From assembly GCA_039920165.1 (NCBI GenBank), contig JBDSEG010000044.1, positions 1-23,950 on the forward strand: a DNA stretch of 23,950 bases, in the 5' to 3' direction. Made by a program: the position numbers and the translations under genes. This stretch comes from JBDSEG01 sp039920165. Its GTDB lineage: Bacteria; Pseudomonadota; Gammaproteobacteria; Burkholderiales; Burkholderiaceae_C. The notes beneath the pieces are model-generated. The model made no database searches and was not told the DNA's origin. It saw only the letters and a list, made by a program, of their open reading frames with translations. Below are positions 6,347-14,359 of this stretch, piece after piece (position 1 is the stretch's first letter; each line of letters begins with the position of its first letter).

Positions 6347-8692
6347 ATGCTGCTGAGGACCGTTCGCCTGCAACTGCGTTTCCTGCTGCCTCTGGTGGTG
6401 ACGTTGGTCGTGGCCGCCTACCTGGCGGTGCCGGTGATGGATCAGGTCACGCTGCGTTGGTTCAGTCGCGATCTCAACAGCCGGGGTCTGCTCGTCGCCA
6501 ACGCCCTGTCGGATTCGGTGAGCGAAGCGCTGTCGACCAACCGGACGGTGCGCCTGCGGCCGTTGTTCGTCCGAGCCGTGCAGGACGAGCGACTTTTCGC
6601 GATCGGCTTGTGCAGTGCTGAAGGCGCGCTGCTCCAGGCCACGGGCAGTTTCCCCGAAAGTCTGAGCTGTGCATCGGCGGCGGATCTGGCACGCAATGCC
6701 GAGCCGCGGTTGGCGTTGGCCGGCGGCACGGTCCACGTCGGCGTTCACGACGTGATCGGACAGCGGCCGATGCCGACGCCGGTGCTCGCGAACCCGGCAC
6801 CGGAGGCGGTTCCGGAGGATGCACCGTCCACGCTCAGCGAACCCGCGCCAGTGATCGAAGCCAGGACCGAGCCGGTGCTGATGGGACGTCTGGTGCTGCT
6901 GCACGACATGAGCTTCATCGAACGACGCAGCCAGGACACTCGGCGCTACCTCATCGGCCTGATCGCCGGGCTGGGCCTGGTGATCGCGCTCATCACGGTG
7001 GTGGTCGCGCAGCTCAGTTGGCGCGGCTGGGTCAATGGGGTGCGCGCCCTCATGCGCGGGGAAGGCTTGCTGTCGCCGCTCATGCCGGCACCGGAGCTCG
7101 CGCCCTTCGCGGCCGACCTGCGGGCCAGGCTGCGCGACATGGAGGACGAGTTCCGGCGCTCGCAGGGCCCGCAAGCGGAGTGGACCGCCGAGCGGCTGAA
7201 AGCACTGCTGCAGACCCAGCTCAGTGGCGACCAGGTCATCGTCGTCTCCAACCGCGAGCCCTACATCCACGAGCACGGCCCCGAGGGCGTCGTGGTGAAG
7301 CGTCCCGCCAGCGGGCTCGTCACAGCCGTCGAGCCGGTGATGCGCGCGTGTTCCGGCACCTGGGTGGCGCATGGCAGCGGCAACGCCGACCGCGACGTCG
7401 TCGATGCCCGCGACCGCGTGCTGGTGCCGCCCGGCCAGCAGACGTACTGGCTGCGCCGTGTCTGGCTGACGGCCGAGGAGGAGCAGGGCTATTACTACGG
7501 CTTTGCCAACGAAGGGATGTGGCCGCTGTGCCACGTGGCCCACGTGCGGCCCGTCTTCCGTGAATCCGACTGGGAGGCCTATCGCACCGTCAACCAACGC
7601 TTTGCAGATGCGGTGATCGCCGAGGCACGCGGCGAGGACCCGGTCGTGCTGGTGCAGGACTACCACTTTGCGCTGCTGCCGGCCATGATCCGCAAGAAGC
7701 TGCCGCAGGCCACGATCCTGACTTTCTGGCACATCCCCTGGCCCAACCCCGAATCGTTCGGCATCTGCCCCTGGCGCCGTGAAATCCTGGAGGGGATGCT
7801 CGGCAGCACGATCCTGGGCTTCCACACCCGATTCCACTGCAAGAATTTCATCGAGACGGTGGACCGCTACCTGGAGGCGCGCATCGAGCATGAGCACTCG
7901 ACCATCGCGTTCAACGAGAAGGAGACTCTTGTAGAGAGCTATCCGATCTCGATCGAATGGCCCGGCGAGGCCGAAGTCGCGGCATGGGCGCCGGTGGCCG
8001 TTTGCCGTCAAAACGTCATCGAACGCCTGGCGCTTCCGCAAGATGCCTGCATCGCCGTGGGGGTCGACCGCTTCGACTACACCAAGGGCATCCTCGAACG
8101 ACTGAACGCGGTCGAGCGCATGCTCGAGAAGTGGCCTTCGTGGGTCGGCCGCTTCGTCTTCGTCCAGGTCGCCGCGCCGACCCGCTCGGCGCTGGACGAG
8201 TACCGCAGTTTCCAGGAACGCATGCAGCGCGTCACCGAACGCATCAACCTGCGCTTCGGCCGCCCCGGCTACCAGCCCGTTCACCTGTTGGCGCAGCACC
8301 ATGAGCACGACGCCGTGACGGAGCTGTTCCGTGCGGCCGATATCTGCGTCGTCACCAGCCTGCACGACGGCATGAACCTGGTTTGCAAGGAATTCGTGGC
8401 CGCCCGTGACGACCTGCAGGGCGTTCTGATCCTGAGCCGCTTCGCCGGCGCCGCGCGCGAACTGGCAGAGGCACTCATCGTCAACCCGTACCACGTCGAA
8501 GAGACCGCCGATGCCCTGAACCGCGCCGCAACGATGCTGGCGACCGAGCAACGCGAGCGCATGGCCAGCCTGCGCAGCACGGTGCGCGAATTCAACGTTT
8601 TCCGCTGGGCCGGCCGCATGCTGGGGGACGCCGGCCGCTGGCGACTGCGCGCCCGCATCGAGGCCCGCGTGCGGCGTCATCAGCCAGATTGA
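6347..8692 (+). CDS. otsA: Trehalose-6-phosphate synthase (GT20) with N-terminal membrane/periplasmic module
   Basis: The C-terminal part, from about residue 297, is a GT20 synthase that joins UDP-glucose to glucose-6-phosphate. Landmarks are VVSNREPYIH, QDYHFALLP, FWHIPWPNPE, GVDRFDYTKG (from residue 572) and TSLHDGMNLVCKEF (about 670). E. coli OtsA is soluble and about 470 aa. Here about 295 residues are added in front: a helix at about 11-30, a periplasmic stretch of about 170 residues with a proline-rich end, a second helix at about 200-224, and a HAMP-like helical segment. The arrangement resembles a sensor-kinase input half attached to a biosynthetic enzyme. The ATG at 6347 starts just before the first helix, but no Shine-Dalgarno is visible, so a GTG at 6317 is possible. 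The phosphatase gene follows after 22 bases. A related glucosyl-compound synthase cannot be excluded. Confidence 0.88.
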   Translation: MLLRTVRLQLRFLLPLVVTLVVAAYLAVPVMDQVTLRWFSRDLNSRGLLVANALSDSVSEALSTNRTVRLRPLFVRAVQDERLFAIGLCSAEGALLQATGSFPESLSCASAADLARNAEPRLALAGGTVHVGVHDVIGQRPMPTPVLANPAPEAVPEDAPSTLSEPAPVIEARTEPVLMGRLVLLHDMSFIERRSQDTRRYLIGLIAGLGLVIALITVVVAQLSWRGWVNGVRALMRGEGLLSPLMPAPELAPFAADLRARLRDMEDEFRRSQGPQAEWTAERLKALLQTQLSGDQVIVVSNREPYIHEHGPEGVVVKRPASGLVTAVEPVMRACSGTWVAHGSGNADRDVVDARDRVLVPPGQQTYWLRRVWLTAEEEQGYYYGFANEGMWPLCHVAHVRPVFRESDWEAYRTVNQRFADAVIAEARGEDPVVLVQDYHFALLPAMIRKKLPQATILTFWHIPWPNPESFGICPWRREILEGMLGSTILGFHTRFHCKNFIETVDRYLEARIEHEHSTIAFNEKETLVESYPISIEWPGEAEVAAWAPVAVCRQNVIERLALPQDACIAVGVDRFDYTKGILERLNAVERMLEKWPSWVGRFVFVQVAAPTRSALDEYRSFQERMQRVTERINLRFGRPGYQPVHLLAQHHEHDAVTELFRAADICVVTSLHDGMNLVCKEFVAARDDLQGVLILSRFAGAARELAEALIVNPYHVEETADALNRAATMLATEQRERMASLRSTVREFNVFRWAGRMLGDAGRWRLRARIEARVRRHQPD

Positions 8693-8714
8693 AGACCGCA
8701 ATACGGCGCAAACC

Positions 8715-9491
8715 ATGACGATGCAGCATCTTCTCACCCCCGAAGGCGATCTCGCACTGGTCGCCCTGCTCCGACAGCATCCGCTGATGGCCTTCGACTT
8801 CGACGGCACCCTGGCCCCCATCGTCGCGCGGCCCGACGACGCGCGGATTTCGCAGGCCGTCGCCAGCCGAATGCGCGCCCTGGCGCAGAGGCTGCCGGTG
8901 GCGATCGTGACCGGGCGCTCGATTGCCGACGTGCGCGAGCGCCTGGGGTTCGAGCCCCGTTTCATCGTCGGCAACCACGGTGCGGAAGATGACGCCGGTC
9001 CGGACGATGCTGCCGCGCTGGTCGGTGCGCTGGACGACCTTCGCCGCAGCTTGAACCGGCGCACCGATGACCTAAAAAAGACCGGCGTCACGGTCGAGGA
9101 CAAAGGCTTGTCGATCGCGCTGCACTACCGGCTTGCGCGCGATCGCGTGCAGGCCAGCGCGATGATCGCCGAACTGCTGGCAGACGTCGCATCGTCGCTG
9201 CACGTCTTCGCCGGAAAGATGGTCGTGAATGTGACGGCCGCACAGGCACCGGACAAGGCGTGCGCGGTCCGATCGCTGGTCGATCGCTGTGGCGCGGCAT
9301 CGGCCTTCTTTGCCGGCGACGACGTGAACGATGAGGTGGTGTTCGTGTCCGCGCCCGCGCACTGGCTTACGCTGCGTGTCGGCCGGGAGGATCCCGCCTG
9401 CCAGGCCCGCTTCTGCATCGACGGCCAGCAGGAGATGGCAATGATGCTGGAACGCATCCTGAGTCTGCATGCTCCCGCGCAGGCCGGCTGA
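8715..9491 (+). CDS. otsB: Trehalose-6-phosphate phosphatase
   Basis: This 258-aa HAD-superfamily phosphatase would remove phosphate from trehalose-6-phosphate to give trehalose. HAD motif I is FDFDGTLAP, with the nucleophile Asp28 and acid/base Asp30. Motif II is VTGRS. The C-terminal motif GDDVNDE carries Mg2+-binding acids Asp202/Asp203 and Asp206. Length is typical of OtsB. It starts 22 bases after otsA, so the two steps of the pathway are almost certainly cotranscribed; synthesis at the membrane-attached OtsA would be followed by soluble dephosphorylation. The ribosome site is weak; an in-frame ATG two codons later (8721) is equally possible. Confidence 0.93.
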   Translation: MTMQHLLTPEGDLALVALLRQHPLMAFDFDGTLAPIVARPDDARISQAVASRMRALAQRLPVAIVTGRSIADVRERLGFEPRFIVGNHGAEDDAGPDDAAALVGALDDLRRSLNRRTDDLKKTGVTVEDKGLSIALHYRLARDRVQASAMIAELLADVASSLHVFAGKMVVNVTAAQAPDKACAVRSLVDRCGAASAFFAGDDVNDEVVFVSAPAHWLTLRVGREDPACQARFCIDGQQEMAMMLERILSLHAPAQAG

Positions 9492-9558
9492 TTCGAAGCG
9501 CTCCGATTGCGCCGCGCCAGCGCAGGCGCGCCGACTTGCACAGAGCAACAACATTTGT

Positions 9559-9578
9559 CACGATATATATGCTTCGTG
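9559..9578. promoter_or_regulatory. Inverted repeat upstream of the MarR gene, candidate operator/promoter
   Basis: The arms CACGA (9559-9563) and TCGTG (9574-9578) flank a 10-base AT-rich spacer containing TATATA. The site ends 29 bases before the proposed marR start. MarR proteins commonly repress their own promoters through such palindromes overlapping the -10 region. TTGCAC at 9536 is a possible -35, but its spacing to TATATA is 22 bases, too long for a standard promoter. Confidence 0.35.
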
Positions 9579-9607
9579 CGGGTCGGCCGTCGAAAACTAC
9601 GATCCAG

Positions 9608-10129
9608 ATGCCTACCCACCAACGCACCCCCATCAAGAACTTGGCCCGCAACGCTAAGAACCTCGGCGCCAACGAACCCGAGGTCCACGTGCTCAGGCGC
9701 TTCCGTCTCGTGTTCAACGCGGTGAAGACGCATTTCCAGCAGGTCGAAAAGAAGGCCGGCGTGGGTGGCGCCCAGTTGTGGGCGCTGAGCGTAATCCGAG
9801 CCACCCCCGGCATCGGCGTGAACAGCCTCGCTGCGGCCATGGACGTGCACCAGACGACCGCCAGCAATCTGGTCAAGACCCTGGTGACGGCGGAGATGAT
9901 CACGGCCGAGAAGAATGGTCCGGATCGGCGCGCGGTCCAGCTTCGGGTCCTGCCGAGCGGCAACCGGGTACTTCGCAAGGCACCCGGACCCTTCGCCGGA
10001 GTCCTGCCCGGGGCTTTGGCCACGCTCGATGCCGAGACGCTGAAACGTCTGGATCACGACCTCGGTCTGCTGATCGACGCGCTGCATGCAGATCAGCGTG
10101 CGGCCGGTATCCCGCTGGCGCAGATGTAG
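9608..10129 (+). CDS. MarR-family transcriptional regulator
   Basis: The 173-aa protein carries a winged helix-turn-helix. The recognition region is VNSLAAAMDVHQTTASNLVK, followed by the wing with the DRR signature (NGPDRRAVQLRVLPSG). Flanking helices are consistent with MarR dimerisation (FRLVFNAVKTHFQQVEKKAG at the front, a leucine-rich helix at the end). Such proteins usually repress their own gene and neighbours and respond to small ligands. The ATG at 9608 is preferred because longer forms would start within or before the palindrome at 9559-9578; ATGs at 9569 and 9536 are in frame. No clear ribosome site is seen for any of them. A 65-codon ORF and the CLC transporter follow closely on the same strand, making them likely targets. 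Confidence 0.85.
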   Translation: MPTHQRTPIKNLARNAKNLGANEPEVHVLRRFRLVFNAVKTHFQQVEKKAGVGGAQLWALSVIRATPGIGVNSLAAAMDVHQTTASNLVKTLVTAEMITAEKNGPDRRAVQLRVLPSGNRVLRKAPGPFAGVLPGALATLDAETLKRLDHDLGLLIDALHADQRAAGIPLAQM

Positions 10130-10142
10130 CTCCGGGCCCGCG

Positions 10143-10340
10143 ATGAAGCCCCGATGCGTCACCGCCCGCCCACTGATTGCCGGCCTGACGCTGGCCGATG
10201 TTGCAGGGTCGGCGTATCTGTGGGTGCTTCGGCCCGACCGACACCGAAAGTTCGCGAACGAGCGGGGCGAACACCCGCGCCAGGCCGCAACGCCGTCCTC
10301 GCCCCACGATCGAGATTTCACCCTGGCGCAGTCGCAATGA
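10143..10340 (+). CDS. Small hypothetical protein with one possible membrane helix
   Basis: This 65-codon frame begins 13 bases after the MarR stop and overlaps the CLC start by ATGA (TGA 10338-10340, ATG 10337-10339). I do not recognise the product. Residues about 8-27 (ARPLIAGLTLADVAGSAYLW) could form a membrane helix or uncleaved signal, and the rest is polar and arginine-rich. There is no obvious ribosome site. The close packing and overlap suggest it may be translated so that ribosomes re-initiate on the CLC gene, or it may simply be a leader. A chance frame in GC-rich DNA is quite possible. Confidence 0.35.
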   Translation: MKPRCVTARPLIAGLTLADVAGSAYLWVLRPDRHRKFANERGEHPRQAATPSSPHDRDFTLAQSQ

Positions 10341-11839
10341 CCGCGCCCGAGGCAGGCCCTGGCGGCGAGGAGCACGCGGGGGGCGAACGCCGGCAGCCGG
10401 CAACCAACCTCGAGTCCCGGCGCCCGCCGTTCTGGGCAGCACTCCTGCGCGTGGCGCGGGCGGCCATCACCGGCGGCCTGGCGGCGGTGCGGGGTATCGA
10501 TCCCGACTTCTGGCGCAACCTGCGCGGTGAACTGGTCGCCGGTCGGCAGTGGATCGATCGGGCTGTCGTGTTGACCTACGCTGCCTTGACAGGCCTGGTC
10601 GTGGTCGGCTTCACGCTGCTGTCCGAAGCGGCCAGCCACGGCTTCGGCCAACTTCGTGCGAGCGGTACTTTCGGCCCCTATCTGGCGTTGCTCTGGACCC
10701 CCTTGCTCACCGTGGCCTTGGTCTGGTGGACCCGGCGCTTTGCTCCCGGCACGATCGGATCGGGGATTCCGCAGGTCGTGCGCGCGCTGGACGATGACCT
10801 CAGCCCATCGCAGAAATCGTGGTTTGTCTCGCTTAAGGTGTCGTTGCACAAGGTGGGCCTGGTGTCCGGCGGACTGCTGGCCGGCCTGTCGATCGGTCGT
10901 GAAGGCCCGACGGTCCAAGTCGGTGCGGGCGTGATGGCGCACGCGCAGCGCTGGCTGTCGCCACAGTCCGATATCGATGCCCACGACTTGATGGTCGCCG
11001 GCGCGGCGGCGGGCATCGCGGCCGCCTTCAACACCCCGCTGGGCGGCATCGTCTTCGCGCTGGAGCAGTTGTCGCGGCGCCGCGGCATGACGCACAGCGC
11101 CCTGGTGATCTCGAGCATCGTCGTGGCAGGCCTGGTTTCGGTCTCCGTCTTCGGCAACGTCACCTATTTCGGCCGTTTGCGCGCCACCGAACTGTCGTGG
11201 TCGCTGGTCGGGCCGGGCTTGCTGGTGGCCCTGGGCACAGGCCTGGGTGGCGGCCTGTTCTCGCGGCTGATCGTGTTGTCCGCGCGCTGCGCGTCCGGGC
11301 GCCTGGGTCGGTGGCGGTCGAATCACCCGCTGCGCTTCGCTGCCGGCTGCGCCTTCGCCGTCGCGTTGATCGGCCTCGTGACTGGCGGAACGACCGCCGG
11401 TGCGGGATATGCGCCGACGCGGGCGATGCTCGAAGGACAGGCCGAATTGCCGGGCGTCTATACGCTGCTGAAGTTTTGCGCCACCTGGCTATCGGCATGG
11501 AGCGGCGTGCCGGCCGGTGTGTTCGCGCCGTCGCTAACCATCGGCGCGGGCATCGGGCGCGACATGGCGCTGCTCGCGGGGGTGGGGCCTGAAGCGGCCA
11601 TCCCGCTTATCGCGCTCGGCATGGTCGGCTTCCTGGCTGCCACGACACAGGGCCCGATCACCGCATTCATCATCGTGATGGAGATGGTGTCGGGGCACAC
11701 GATGGTGTTGAGCCTGATGGCATGCGCGCTTCTGGCCAGTGCTGTCTCGCGCCTGGTGGCGGCGCCGATGTACCAGGAGCTCGCCGCACTGCTGCCGATC
11801 CCTCCGCCAGCACCGGCTGCACCGGCGCCGGCAGCGTGA
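10337..11839 (+). CDS. CLC-family chloride channel/antiporter
   Basis: This 500-aa polytopic membrane protein has the three anion-binding CLC signatures: GSGIPQ, GREGPTVQ (gating glutamate Glu189) and GVFAPSLTIGAGIGR. It also has the late-helix tyrosine (APMYQEL) that coordinates the central chloride. Aligned to E. coli ClcA, the internal proton-transfer glutamate (Glu203, 55 residues after the gate) is Gln244 here (FALEQL in place of IIEEM). The protein may therefore conduct chloride with weak or no proton coupling. There is no C-terminal CBS pair. The start at 10337 overlaps the stop of the small upstream ORF; longer in-frame versions have no membrane-protein character. It is probably cotranscribed with, and controlled by, the MarR gene. 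It converges on the ThDP enzyme gene only 19 bases away. Confidence 0.92.
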   Translation: MTAPEAGPGGEEHAGGERRQPATNLESRRPPFWAALLRVARAAITGGLAAVRGIDPDFWRNLRGELVAGRQWIDRAVVLTYAALTGLVVVGFTLLSEAASHGFGQLRASGTFGPYLALLWTPLLTVALVWWTRRFAPGTIGSGIPQVVRALDDDLSPSQKSWFVSLKVSLHKVGLVSGGLLAGLSIGREGPTVQVGAGVMAHAQRWLSPQSDIDAHDLMVAGAAAGIAAAFNTPLGGIVFALEQLSRRRGMTHSALVISSIVVAGLVSVSVFGNVTYFGRLRATELSWSLVGPGLLVALGTGLGGGLFSRLIVLSARCASGRLGRWRSNHPLRFAAGCAFAVALIGLVTGGTTAGAGYAPTRAMLEGQAELPGVYTLLKFCATWLSAWSGVPAGVFAPSLTIGAGIGRDMALLAGVGPEAAIPLIALGMVGFLAATTQGPITAFIIVMEMVSGHTMVLSLMACALLASAVSRLVAAPMYQELAALLPIPPPAPAAPAPAA

Positions 11840-11851
11840 GCCTACAGGCGT

Positions 11852-11870
11852 GCCCGGCTCAGATCCGGGC
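11852..11870. terminator. Possible terminator hairpin between convergent genes
   Basis: The arms GCCCGG and CCGGGC enclose a 7-base loop and sit 12 bases after the CLC stop, overlapping the last codons of the opposing ThDP gene. On the plus strand TTCGAT follows, which is a poor T-tract. It may be a weak or bidirectional terminator, or only a hairpin protecting the 3' end. Confidence 0.3.
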
Positions 11871-13460
11871 TTCGATCAGAAACGGCCCCTTGCGCCGCAA
11901 CGCTGCGCGCAGCAGGTCGCTGAACGCTCCGGCGTCGCAGGCCATCGCCGCCTCCACGCCCATGCCCTTCGCGATCGACACCCAATCCAGCTCGGGGTCC
12001 ACCAGATCCAGCATACGCCGCGCGTTGTGTCCGGCCACACCCGCGCCGACGGCCTTCAGCTCGTGGTGCAGGATGGCGTAGCGCCGGTTGGCGAAGACGA
12101 TGACCACGACGTCGAGCCGTTCGCGCGCCATCGTCCACAGGGACTGCACGGTGTACATGCCGCTGCCGTCGGCTTGCAGGCACACCACCTTGCGGTCGGG
12201 ACAGGCAATCGCCGCGCCCACCGCCATCGGCATACCGTCGCCGATGGCGCCGCCGGTGAGTTGCAGGTGGTCGTGCGGTGCAGCGCCGCAGGTAGCGGGG
12301 AACATCTCGCGGCCGGAGCTGACACTTTCGTCGCAGACGATGGTGCCTTCGGGCATCAGCGCGGCGAGCGATCGCATGATCGACCCCGCCGTGAGGCCGC
12401 CGGTGGGCAGCGGCTCGGCCCCGGCTCGCGGCGCGAGCAGCGGCGCCGGCCATGCGCCGCCACCCCCGACCGGCAACCGATCGAGCAGTTGCGCCAGCGC
12501 ATCGTCCAGATCCTCCTCGGGCCGCGCCGCCTCGATCACCTGGCACTCGGGCGGCAGCATGCTGCTCGGCAGACCCGGGTAGGCGAAGAATGCGACCGGC
12601 GCCTTGGCGCCGACCAACACGACTTGCGCGACCCCGTCGAAGCAGGCCAGCGCCTTGTCCACCGGGTAGGGCACGCGGTCGATCGCGACCCGCCCGGCCC
12701 CGCGCTCGACGCGCGCGTTCGACTGCTGCGCAAGCAGCCGCGCACCGCTGGCCTGGGCGATCCGGCTCGCCTGCTCGAGCCCGGGCGCGCGCAAGGCCCG
12801 GCCGGAGATCAGCAGCACGGTGGGCCGGCCGTTGCGCAGCGCCGCCGCGGCGGCGTCGATGCGGGCCGGGTCGGGGGCGGCCGGCCGTGGCCGGGCTGCG
12901 AGTTCGACCGGGATGGCCGAGGGCAGCGGCGACCAGGCCGCGTCGGCATGCAGGATCAGCGTGGCGATGCGGCCGGGCGCGCTGCGCGCCTCGCCGATCG
13001 CCTGCGCGGCGGCGCGACTCACCTCGTTCGCTTCGCGCGCCCGGCCGACCCAGTGCGACATCGGCCGCGCCAGGCTGCCGATATCGCTCGTCAGCGGTGC
13101 GTCGAAGGCCAAGTGGTAGGTCGCATGGTCGCCGACGATATTGACCATCGGCGTATGGGCGCGGCGCGCGTTGTGCAGGTTGGCCAGGCCGTTGGCGAGG
13201 CCCGGGCCGAGGTGCAGCAGCGTCGCGGCGGGCTGGTCGGCCATGCGCGCGTAGCCGTCGGCCGCACCGGTGACGACCCCCTCGAACAGGCCGAGCACGC
13301 AGCGCATGCGCGGCTGGCGGTCGAGCGCGGCGACGAAGTGCATCTCCGAGGTGCCGGGGTTGGCGAAGCAGACATCGACATCGTTGGCGAGCAGCGTCTC
13401 GCACAGCAGGTCGGCGCCGTTCATCGCGGCGGCTTCATTGGCGGTGGCACGGTCTTTCAT
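11859..13460 (-). CDS. Thiamine-diphosphate enzyme, acetolactate synthase large-subunit / benzoylformate decarboxylase type
   Basis: The 533-aa protein has the three-domain layout of ThDP decarboxylases and synthases. The N-terminal domain begins near GADLLCETLLANDVDVCFAN and carries the ThDP-activating glutamate Glu60 (GLFEGVVTGAADGYARM). A central domain follows at about 185-320, and a C-terminal ThDP/Mg-binding domain has ADGSGMYTVQSLW near residue 428 and FANRRYAIL. It would act on 2-oxo acids or condense them. It belongs to the group often annotated as acetolactate synthase large subunit, yet no small regulatory subunit gene is adjacent and biosynthetic IlvB differs, so a catabolic decarboxylase or lyase role is at least as likely. 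The start at 13460 overlaps the SDR stop (ATGA), indicating translational coupling; MNGADLL at 13424 is an alternative. Confidence 0.85.
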   Translation of the reverse strand: MKDRATANEAAAMNGADLLCETLLANDVDVCFANPGTSEMHFVAALDRQPRMRCVLGLFEGVVTGAADGYARMADQPAATLLHLGPGLANGLANLHNARRAHTPMVNIVGDHATYHLAFDAPLTSDIGSLARPMSHWVGRAREANEVSRAAAQAIGEARSAPGRIATLILHADAAWSPLPSAIPVELAARPRPAAPDPARIDAAAAALRNGRPTVLLISGRALRAPGLEQASRIAQASGARLLAQQSNARVERGAGRVAIDRVPYPVDKALACFDGVAQVVLVGAKAPVAFFAYPGLPSSMLPPECQVIEAARPEEDLDDALAQLLDRLPVGGGGAWPAPLLAPRAGAEPLPTGGLTAGSIMRSLAALMPEGTIVCDESVSSGREMFPATCGAAPHDHLQLTGGAIGDGMPMAVGAAIACPDRKVVCLQADGSGMYTVQSLWTMARERLDVVVIVFANRRYAILHHELKAVGAGVAGHNARRMLDLVDPELDWVSIAKGMGVEAAMACDAGAFSDLLRAALRRKGPFLIEARI

Positions 13461-14359
13461 CGCTGCGTCTTGTCCTTCTGGTTCTGCGCCTCGATGCGTT
13501 CGCGCGCTGTCTGCCAGTCGGCGTCGCTCCATTCGCGCAAGGCGTAGAAGCTGCCGCCGTTGGCCAGCGCATTGGCACCGTCCATCATGATGCTCTGGCC
13601 GGTGAGCCAGTCGCATTCGCCGCGCGCGAGCAGGAAGGTCGCGAGGTTCTGCAGTTCACTCATGCGGCCTTCGCGGCCCATCGGGTTGTTGCGCCGGCTG
13701 CGCTCGCCGGGCTCCTCATTCGGGTTCAGGCGCTTGCTCATGCCCTCGGTCGGAATCTCGCCCGGTCCGATCGCATTCAGGCGGATGCCGTGGCGCGCCC
13801 ATTCGACCGCGAGCGATTTCGTCATCACCTCGATGCCGGCCTTGCTCATCGCCGACGGCACCACGTAGGGGCTGCCGTTGTCGACCCAGGTGACGATGAT
13901 GCTCATCACGCTGCGCATCGGGTCGCCCGCCTTCCACGCACCGCTCTTCGCCTCGTCGATCCAGCGTTTGCCGACCCCCTGGGTGACGTAGAAGGTGCCG
14001 TGGAAGACGATGTTGGCGATGGCATCGAACGCGCGCGGCGACAGGCTTTCGGTGGGCGCCACGAAATTGCCCGCCGCGTTGTTGACCAGGCCGGTCAGCC
14101 CGCCGCCAGCCCACAGCGCATCGATCATTTCCTGCACGCTCGCGGCGATGCGGATATCGACGCCGAAGGTATCGATGCGGCGCTTCGGATAGAGCGCGCG
14201 CCAGGCATCGGCGGTCGCGTCGCACACCGCCTTGCGTCGGCCGCAGATCGCGATATCGGCGCCGAGGCTCAGAAAGCGCTCGGCCATCGCCTGCCCCAGC
14301 CCGGTGCCGCCACCGGTGACGAGGATTCGCTGCCCGTTCATCAGGTCGGGTCGGAACAT
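13457..14359 (-). CDS. SDR-family oxidoreductase, 2,4-dienoyl-CoA-reductase-like
   Basis: The 300-aa short-chain dehydrogenase has the cofactor motif VTGGGTGLG (residues 14-22) and NNAAGNF near residue 92. The classical YxxxK active site is replaced by a stretch reading VVPSAMSKAGIEVMTKSLAVEW, with serine four residues before the lysine. That pattern matches mitochondrial and peroxisomal 2,4-dienoyl-CoA reductases. So do IGPGEIPTEG and the long C-terminal tail after the MMDGANAL segment. By homology it would use NADPH to reduce a dienoyl- or enoyl-CoA in degradation of unsaturated fatty acids; the true substrate is unproven. The ATG at 14359 has AGGAG six bases upstream. It overlaps the cation-efflux gene by 19 bases and the ThDP gene by ATGA, so all three are coupled. 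Confidence 0.88.
   Translation of the reverse strand: MFRPDLMNGQRILVTGGGTGLGQAMAERFLSLGADIAICGRRKAVCDATADAWRALYPKRRIDTFGVDIRIAASVQEMIDALWAGGGLTGLVNNAAGNFVAPTESLSPRAFDAIANIVFHGTFYVTQGVGKRWIDEAKSGAWKAGDPMRSVMSIIVTWVDNGSPYVVPSAMSKAGIEVMTKSLAVEWARHGIRLNAIGPGEIPTEGMSKRLNPNEEPGERSRRNNPMGREGRMSELQNLATFLLARGECDWLTGQSIMMDGANALANGGSFYALREWSDADWQTARERIEAQNQKDKTQR

Noticed and set aside
6278..9103. 941-codon minus-strand open frame opposite otsA and otsB
   Set aside because: It runs across two genes and their boundary with no motif or hydrophobic pattern; it is a shadow of codon bias.
9505..9536. GC-rich hairpin after otsB as a terminator
   Set aside because: The pairing of GCGCC/GGCGC is short and imperfect and no T-run follows.
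9125..11326. 733-codon minus-strand open frame opposite otsB, marR and clc
   Set aside because: It spans three unrelated genes and the intergenic region, with no recognisable domain.
11739..13547. 602-codon plus-strand open frame opposite the ThDP enzyme
   Set aside because: The sequence is Arg/Gln/His-rich; the other strand encodes an intact ThDP enzyme with catalytic motifs.
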